Of a DNA stretch of 64,000 bases, positions 59,165-64,000 are shown in pieces. The translations under genes and the position numbers were made by a program. A model generated the notes under the pieces. That model was not told where the DNA came from. It ran no database searches and was given only the letters and a program-made list of their open reading frames with translations. Numbering within the stretch: position 1 is the first letter of the stretch; each line of letters opens with the position of its first letter. The stretch is from Termitomyces sp. T153 (Eukaryota > Basidiomycota > Agaricomycetes > Agaricales > Lyophyllaceae), in assembly GCA_018296165.2 (NCBI GenBank), contig JACKQL020000070.1, positions 62,001 through 126,000 on the forward strand. The letters run 5' to 3'.

Positions 59165-60700
59165 CTATTTTTCATCTGTGGTAGCAGGCAATGTGAAAGG
59201 CAGTGTTCCTGTTGGAGAGGGGGTTGCTGGCATTGGTTTTTGTGGTGGAGAAGGTGATGTAGGTGGTGAGCAGTCTAGGGTGTGGTACTTGCTCTTGGCT
59301 TCAGGTGGGTCTGCTCCTGCTGGTCTCATATTGTCACTGTTGACTGATTTGTTGTCAGATCTGTAACCCTTGCCAGTGTGTTTCATGGGTGTTTTATTTG
59401 AAGCTGGCTGCAGGAAGTTTGGCTCCCACTTGTGCTCTGAAGCCAGCATGTTTTTGTCCTTGAGGTTGATGGTTTTTGAGGGTGAGTCATGGCTTTTGTC
59501 AAATTGAACATGATGGCTGCTGAATTCCTTTCTTGTTTTGACATTTAGGAGTTTATATGCCTTTTTCCTGGTTGTGTAGCCAATTAGTACAGCTTTGCAA
59601 GCCTTGTCTCCAAATTTCCCTATAGGCCACAGACCTGAACAGATAAACTAAGAGATATCAACCTTTCAATTAAAGATTACTGTGCATGGTACTCCCTTGC
59701 AACCCAGCAACTGGATTCCTTCCAATAACTGTGGTGGCAGTGAGCATGGCATCTGACCAGAATGACTTTAGAAGACCAGACTCACTTAACATGGCTGTGG
59801 CAGTGTTTATGAGTGTCTGATTTATGTGTTCTGCTAACCTGTTTTGTTCAGGAGTGTCTGGTGCCATTGTGAGGTGCACAGTGCCTGTTTTCCCAAGTTC
59901 CTCCTTGAACAACTTCCCAACATGCTCTCCTCCATTGTCAGATTGGAAGAAATTGATGAAGTTCTTGGACTGATGGAGTTCTTGGACAGATGAAGTTTGT
60001 TAATTTTGGCTCCAAGGTGTGTTTGAATGTCATTCTTGAATTCATGAAAGCATAGTAAGGTTTGCTCTTCTTATACATGAAGTACATCCAGGGGAAACAT
60101 CTGTACCCATTGATAAATGAGATCCAGTATTTGTTTTCATGATGGTCTGCTGTTTTGACAGGTCCACTGATGTCTGAGTGTATGAATTGGAATGGGTGAG
60201 TTGCCTTTTGTTCTTTGTGTTTAAAGGGAAGCTTCTTTGACTTTGCTAATATGCAAGGCTCACAGAATTTTGGCTTTCCTGTTGTTTTGTCAATGCTTTC
60301 AATGTATCCCTCATTGACTATTTGTATCAGCTAGTTTGGTGACATGTGGGCAAGGTGGCAGTGAAGGGTGTTTATGTCAATGGAGGTCAGAGCATGCAGC
60401 ATTAGTGAGGCATTTAGATGATACAAGTCTCCCTTGTGTGATCTGGCAAACACCACTTTTTGCCCTTTTGAGGTCTTGACTTTGCATGCTCCATTTTTGA
60501 ACAGTGTAGTAGCCTGCTTTGTTGAGATGTCATATTGATACTAGGTTGAGCTGAAAGGATGGGATGTAGAGGGTGTTCTCAAGTTCTGTGATCTTGGTGG
60601 AGCCATCAACTTTGCATTTGATGGTGACAGTACCAATGGCTGTGGCTTCAACATAAGAATTGTTGCCAAAGTGAATTTTGCATGATGGGTTCAGTTCTTT
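59165..60700 (-). pseudogene. Element I integrase and linker
   Basis: The zinc-binding end CEPCILAKSKKLPFKHK lies near 60260, followed by FIHSDISGPVKT and a YWISFIN segment, the beginning of the DDE core. The frame at 59670-59912 has MAPDTPEQNRLAEHINQTLI with the catalytic Glu region (PEQNGxAER in relatives). A frame at 59165-59449 forms the linker toward RT. Much of the middle is broken by stops. Confidence 0.82.
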
Positions 60701-60718
60701 GAAAGTGCCACACTTGAA

Positions 60719-60994
60719 CTATTCATAATGTAGTGTCATGTGAGCTGAGGCACCAGAGTCAGCTATTGTGTTTGAGTGAGTTAGGTCCCTTGAGGTACTT
60801 CTAATGTAAGCTAAAATGCATGACATCAATGCCTTAAAAACATGAGCAGACATGGTATTTGAGTATCCTACTGTCCCACCAGCTGTATTGTTATCTGTGC
60901 TATCTCTACCCATCTGAGTCTGAGTTGTAACTAGCATGGTTTGCCTTTGCCTTTGCCTTTTTCTTCCCTTTCTTCTTCCCTTTCTTCTTTCCAT
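60719..60994 (-). pseudogene. Element I zinc-knuckle tail and protease
   Basis: A very basic stretch (ERRKGRRKGRKRQRQRQ) precedes IADSGASAHMT, the intact Copia protease active site. The basic tract corresponds to the nucleocapsid end. The frame ends at a stop soon after the motif, at 60719. Confidence 0.82.
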
Positions 60995-61235
60995 CCTTCT
61001 GTTCCTTCAGCATCTGATAGTCAGAAGTATTGTGAGTGGTGGACTTGTGGAAGTCACACTATAATTTTGATTTTGTTTTGGGCTTCTGCTTCACATTCAC
61101 ATCAGCCTTGAGCACAGCATCAGAGGAAATCCCTTGCTGCACAGTTGTTGTGAAGGTCAGGCAATCAGAAAAGTTTGGAGAAGGATAGTGCTTTCCCAGG
61201 AGCTAAGGAGTTCAAGACAGTGGCATGGAAGGAAC

Positions 61236-61829
61236 TCACCACATAGTTTCATTGGGAAGGGAGTGAAGAAAGATGAATGCAAGGAGTTCAGGATTGACTT
61301 GCTTCTTCATGGCAGTGAGCTTTGCATCAGCAGCTGATATCACTGAGATGTAATTGCTGAGTGTGGAGGGGGATCCATCCCATTTAAGGGTGAGCATGTA
61401 AATGAAGGTGTAGAAGGTACTGATGATGACATTTGTTTCTGCATCTATCTTTATGAGTCTGTCAAACATGTTTTTTGTGTGTGGTAAGTCCCCAATCTTG
61501 ATTGCAAATCTATTAGAAAGGTATGCAATGATGATGCCAGCAGCTTTAGAGTCATGGACCAACCAGCTGTCAGTGTGGGGATGAGCCAATGTGTCTGGAT
61601 ATATGACTGGTGTGCCCAGAGATGAGGCCAATGCCAGGGGCATTGTTAGAATGGTGTCCCATACCTTCTCATGCTGGAGCTTCACTGTGACCCTAATCTT
61701 CCATATTTGGAAGTTGTCAGGTCCAGTAGGGACTGGACAGGTAGCAGCTTCTGAAGATGACATGCCATAATGCAAAGTGTGAGTGTTTGAGGTACCAAGT
61801 GGGTCCAGAAGTGATCTGGGTGATCTCAA
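61236..61829 (-). pseudogene. Element I gag
   Basis: This 197-codon frame contains NFQIWKIRVTVKLQHEKVWD, SKAAGIIIAYLSNRFAIKIG and FLHSLPNETMW. It matches the UBN2-type gag of Copia, with the LPxxxxW box at its end. The frame stays open to 61236 and then shifts toward the nucleocapsid part. Confidence 0.85.
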
Positions 61830-61928
61830 GAAAATTGAGGGCTAAGTTTTGCAGCTGGAAGAGGAAGGTGTATGCTTCTTGTGAGTTTGTCTGATCTTGA
61901 TTGGTGTTAGGCAATGGGGCCCATAATC

Positions 61929-62251
61929 ATACAAAGATTGACATGTGTGGGAGTAGTGTGGTTGAAGTTAGGTTAGATAAAAGCCAATAAGACTCAGTTC
62001 CATGCATGTCTATGCAAAGCAAACTATTTCATTACCTAGATAAAAGCCAATAAGACTAGGTAGGTAGAGTAAGTAAATTATAGGAATGTAAAGTAGGAAT
62101 TGCCATACCTCAGTTCTGTGCATGTCTATGCAAAGCAAACTGAAGTATGACAAGCAAGGAAAACATATTTAAAGTAGTGTAGCCAAACACATGTAATGAA
62201 GCTACACTAATGCATGATGAATTCATTGCCAGACATGCTTATTGTCTGACA
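61929..62251 (-). repeat. Element I 5' LTR
   Basis: Right LTR, ending GTCTGACA, followed by the CCATG duplication and then the leader of element H. Confidence 0.85.
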
Positions 62252-62530
62252 CCATGGAGGTCAGATCACTTTTGTTGAGTGGAGGACAAATATTGAGTCC
62301 CTGACAATTTGCATGCTGCCTACTGACATTAGATGCCTATACATACACTTTTCTCATTCAGTATATTTGATTGTGCTGAGCATGAGGCAACTATGACATC
62401 ATCCATGATAAATGTGAATGCCAAGACCTTTGAGTATTAACTTTGATTGCAGTTATTTTGCTTCTATGTTAATAACAGAGCAAGGAGCAGGCTTATCTTT
62501 GGTATGTAAGTCTGGGGCATGGGGCCTATG

Positions 62531-62755
62531 ACCTGTTGCAGCAAGTTTTGTGCAGGAGTGACAGACTGAGTCTGAAGGAATATGTGAGTCTGAAATAGCC
62601 AGCATGGTGACTTGGCAAGAAAATCTGGGTGTCTGTAGATTCACAATAAGAAACCACAGAAACCAGGACAGAGAAAATAACCTATGTATCATGTGATATC
62701 TAAGTAATGGGGCAGGAGAAGTGATTGTGGCACTCTCACCACTGTAACTGCAGCA
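62531..62755 (-). repeat. Element H 5' LTR
   Basis: 225 bp, beginning TGTTGCAGCAAG and followed by the CAAGC duplication. The internal leader 62257-62530 lies to its left. Then comes element I, inserted at the gag start codon of H. Confidence 0.85.
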
Positions 62756-62760
62756 CAAGC

Positions 62761-63049
62761 TTAGGACCCAACTGGTTATATGCATGAGCCAATTTCTCAG
62801 TATTGTCTGGGTCAGAAAATTTGACTCTGAATTTTTGGCTACTCATGAAAACTCAGAGAAAAATCATGGAAAATAGCACAATCAACTCCATTTGGTGGGC
62901 TGAACCTTGTTGTGTATATATTAAGGACTTTCTATGTGCTAATCAGACATAAAAAAATCTTTTTTTTTTGCTATAAATGAAAATCTAGCAGAGTATAATT
63001 GCAAATCAAAAGTTCTTGTTGTGCTCCTACCTTTGTACTTAGTTGTTAT
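62761..63049. other. Unassigned sequence right of element H
   Basis: AT-rich DNA with a T9 run near 62962 and no coding potential that I can see. It may be the left part of the Tc1/mariner-like element that follows. Confidence 0.35.
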
Positions 63050-63800
63050 GAGGCCTCCTAAAAGAAACAAAGGAGGAACAGTACAGGTCTATGGAATCAG
63101 CCTAAGGCTTTATACCACAATTGATGAAGCAGTCACTCAGGCTTCAGAAATGCCTCTGGCAGACCCAAACTAGACAGCATATTCTCAAAGAATGTGGGTT
63201 CAATGTGACTGGAATGAAACAAAGTGTTCACTTGTCTGCCCTTTTGAGAACACCAATTGCTGCATTGCTCACCTTCTCAGCAAACAAGACAGCTTTGCAA
63301 ATTAAATCTCAATCTTGGAGACTGTGATCAAGGAGGCTGGACATGAATGTCTATTCCTACCAAATTCTCATTGTGAGTTGAATTCTATTGAAATAGTCAG
63401 TCTTCCTTTATGTTTATAACCTAATCAGTTTACAGTACTGGGAATGAGTAAAGTATTGCTATCATCAATTTCCAAAACCAATTTGAAGATGCAAAGAAAG
63501 CAGCATTCAATGCACTTGATGCTTGTCCAGTTGATGTCATTCAATGCTTCATGAACCATTTTTGGCAATTGCATATCAGGTTGGGCTGACAGGGGCAGTG
63601 GTGTGGGCTGCTTAGAAGCAGAAAGTGCATAGAACTATGTTCCAAAGTGCAATGATGCATCTTGTATCCATAAATCAGACAATATATTCTGTATACTTTA
63701 GCTTGAGAATTTGACCAAGAAATGTCATAGGAAAAATTCTGGAGGTGTGTTTTTTGATGTCTTTCTATGCCCTGAGTTCTGGCTTGTTTGATCACTACCA
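63050..63800 (+). pseudogene. Tc1/mariner-like (DDE_3) transposase, decayed
   Basis: Plus-strand pieces across shifted frames give an ILKECGFNVTGMK segment, a Cys-rich stretch near 63240 (VCPFENTNCC) and SILETVIKEAGHECLFLPNS followed by HCELNSIEI. The last two are the LPKFHCELNPIE signature, with the third acidic residue, of a transposase family common in basidiomycetes. After 63560, LTGAVVWAA and KQKVHRTM match its C-terminus. Stops and indels are numerous. The ends of the transposon were not found, and 63801-64000 shows nothing recognisable. Confidence 0.72.
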
Positions 63801-64000
63801 AAGTTGTTGTGTTTGGTTGTCCACAACTGTAGTATGTACAGATTTAGGTGTTCAAAGAAGAAGGGAGTGGGATTGTTGAGAAACAAAAGGACAAGTTACT
63901 ATATCATATATACATCTCAAGGCCAATTCTTTGTTTGGGAGTTAAATCCCACTTTCATGTATATCCACTGTCAAATTTGCAGTAGCAATATGACTGGCAC

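Larger units (their letters stand above)
57103..62251 (-). mobile_element. Ty1/Copia element I, full length, nested in H
   Basis: 5,149 bp between CCATG at 57098-57102 and CCATG at 62252-62256. LTRs of about 320 bp lie at 57103-57425 and 61929-62251, mostly differing by transitions. They share CTAGATAAAAGCCAATAAGACT and the terminal CTGACA. Minus-strand order right to left is gag, protease, integrase, RT, RNase H. The left LTR boundary is uncertain by a few bases because the termini are not a perfect TG...CA pair. Confidence 0.88.
48411..62755 (-). mobile_element. Ty1/Copia element H, host of four nested insertions
   Basis: LTRs at 48411-48692 and 62531-62755 start TGTTGCAGCAAG and end CA. 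The target duplication CAAGC is at 48406-48410 and 62756-62760. The minus-strand polyprotein is split into gag/protease (56113-57102), integrase (54077-55040), RT (52506-53298 and about 50500-51021) and RNase H (48728-49188). The nested pieces are Copia I, solo LTR-B, repeat E and a TIR element. Removing them and their duplications leaves about 5.4 kb, as expected for Copia. Confidence 0.9.

Noticed and set aside
62960..62972. T-run as a terminator
   Set aside because: A homopolymer in AT-rich eukaryotic DNA without an adjacent gene or hairpin is not evidence of termination.
1..64000. Bacterial-type systems (CRISPR, toxin-antitoxin, defence islands, riboswitches, operons)
   Set aside because: Introns, LTR retroelements and gene structure show a fungal nuclear genome. 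No regularly spaced repeats or operon-like gene runs are present.

Overview
This is eukaryotic DNA, most likely from a filamentous basidiomycete (Agaricomycete). The two host loci have many short introns of about 45-70 bp. The mobile elements are the mix typical of such genomes: Ty3/Gypsy chromoviruses, Ty1/Copia, a DIRS-type tyrosine-recombinase retroelement, KDZ and Tc1/mariner-like DNA transposons. No rRNA, CRISPR array or prokaryotic gene was seen, and no tRNA was noticed. Roughly four fifths of the window is mobile DNA.

Layout. Bases 1-4400 hold an LTR of a recurring Gypsy family (here LTR-B) and a decayed minus-strand Gypsy pol (G). Bases 4401-9876 are a complete but decayed minus-strand Copia element (F) with target-site duplication (TSD) CCCGC. 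Bases 9877-17470 are a mosaic of fragments: two pieces of a KDZ transposase in opposite orientations, LTR-B pieces, a gag-like region, and a DIRS-type RNase H plus tyrosine recombinase. Bases 17652-20116 carry the one clearly intact host gene, a 12-exon secreted or membrane-anchored alpha/beta hydrolase of the TAP family. Bases 22452-31703 are a young Gypsy chromovirus (A) with identical 241-bp LTRs and TSD GAAGG. Its single long gag-pol frame is broken only by two TGA codons.

From 32504 to at least 47725 runs a neutral ceramidase gene. It is pseudogenised by frameshifts and internal deletions. It is also interrupted twice: by a solo LTR (K) placed four bases inside an intron, and by an 11-kb Gypsy chromovirus (B, TSD AGAGT) inside an exon. 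Bases 48411-62755 are a nested stack. A Copia element (H, TSD CAAGC) contains four later insertions: a TIR-type DNA element (TSD AATGACT), an unclassified repeat (E), a solo LTR-B (TSD CAATG/CAATA) and a second full Copia element (I, TSD CCATG). Subtracting these leaves H at about 5.4 kb, a normal Copia length. The window ends in a decayed Tc1/mariner-like transposase.

Most elements are strongly CpG-depleted, with TG/CA in place of CG, which suggests methylation-linked C-to-T decay. Element A, solo LTR K and two LTR-B copies still keep their CpGs, so they look younger. I found no evidence for a novel cellular system. The value of the window is its readable insertion history and the disrupted ceramidase locus.
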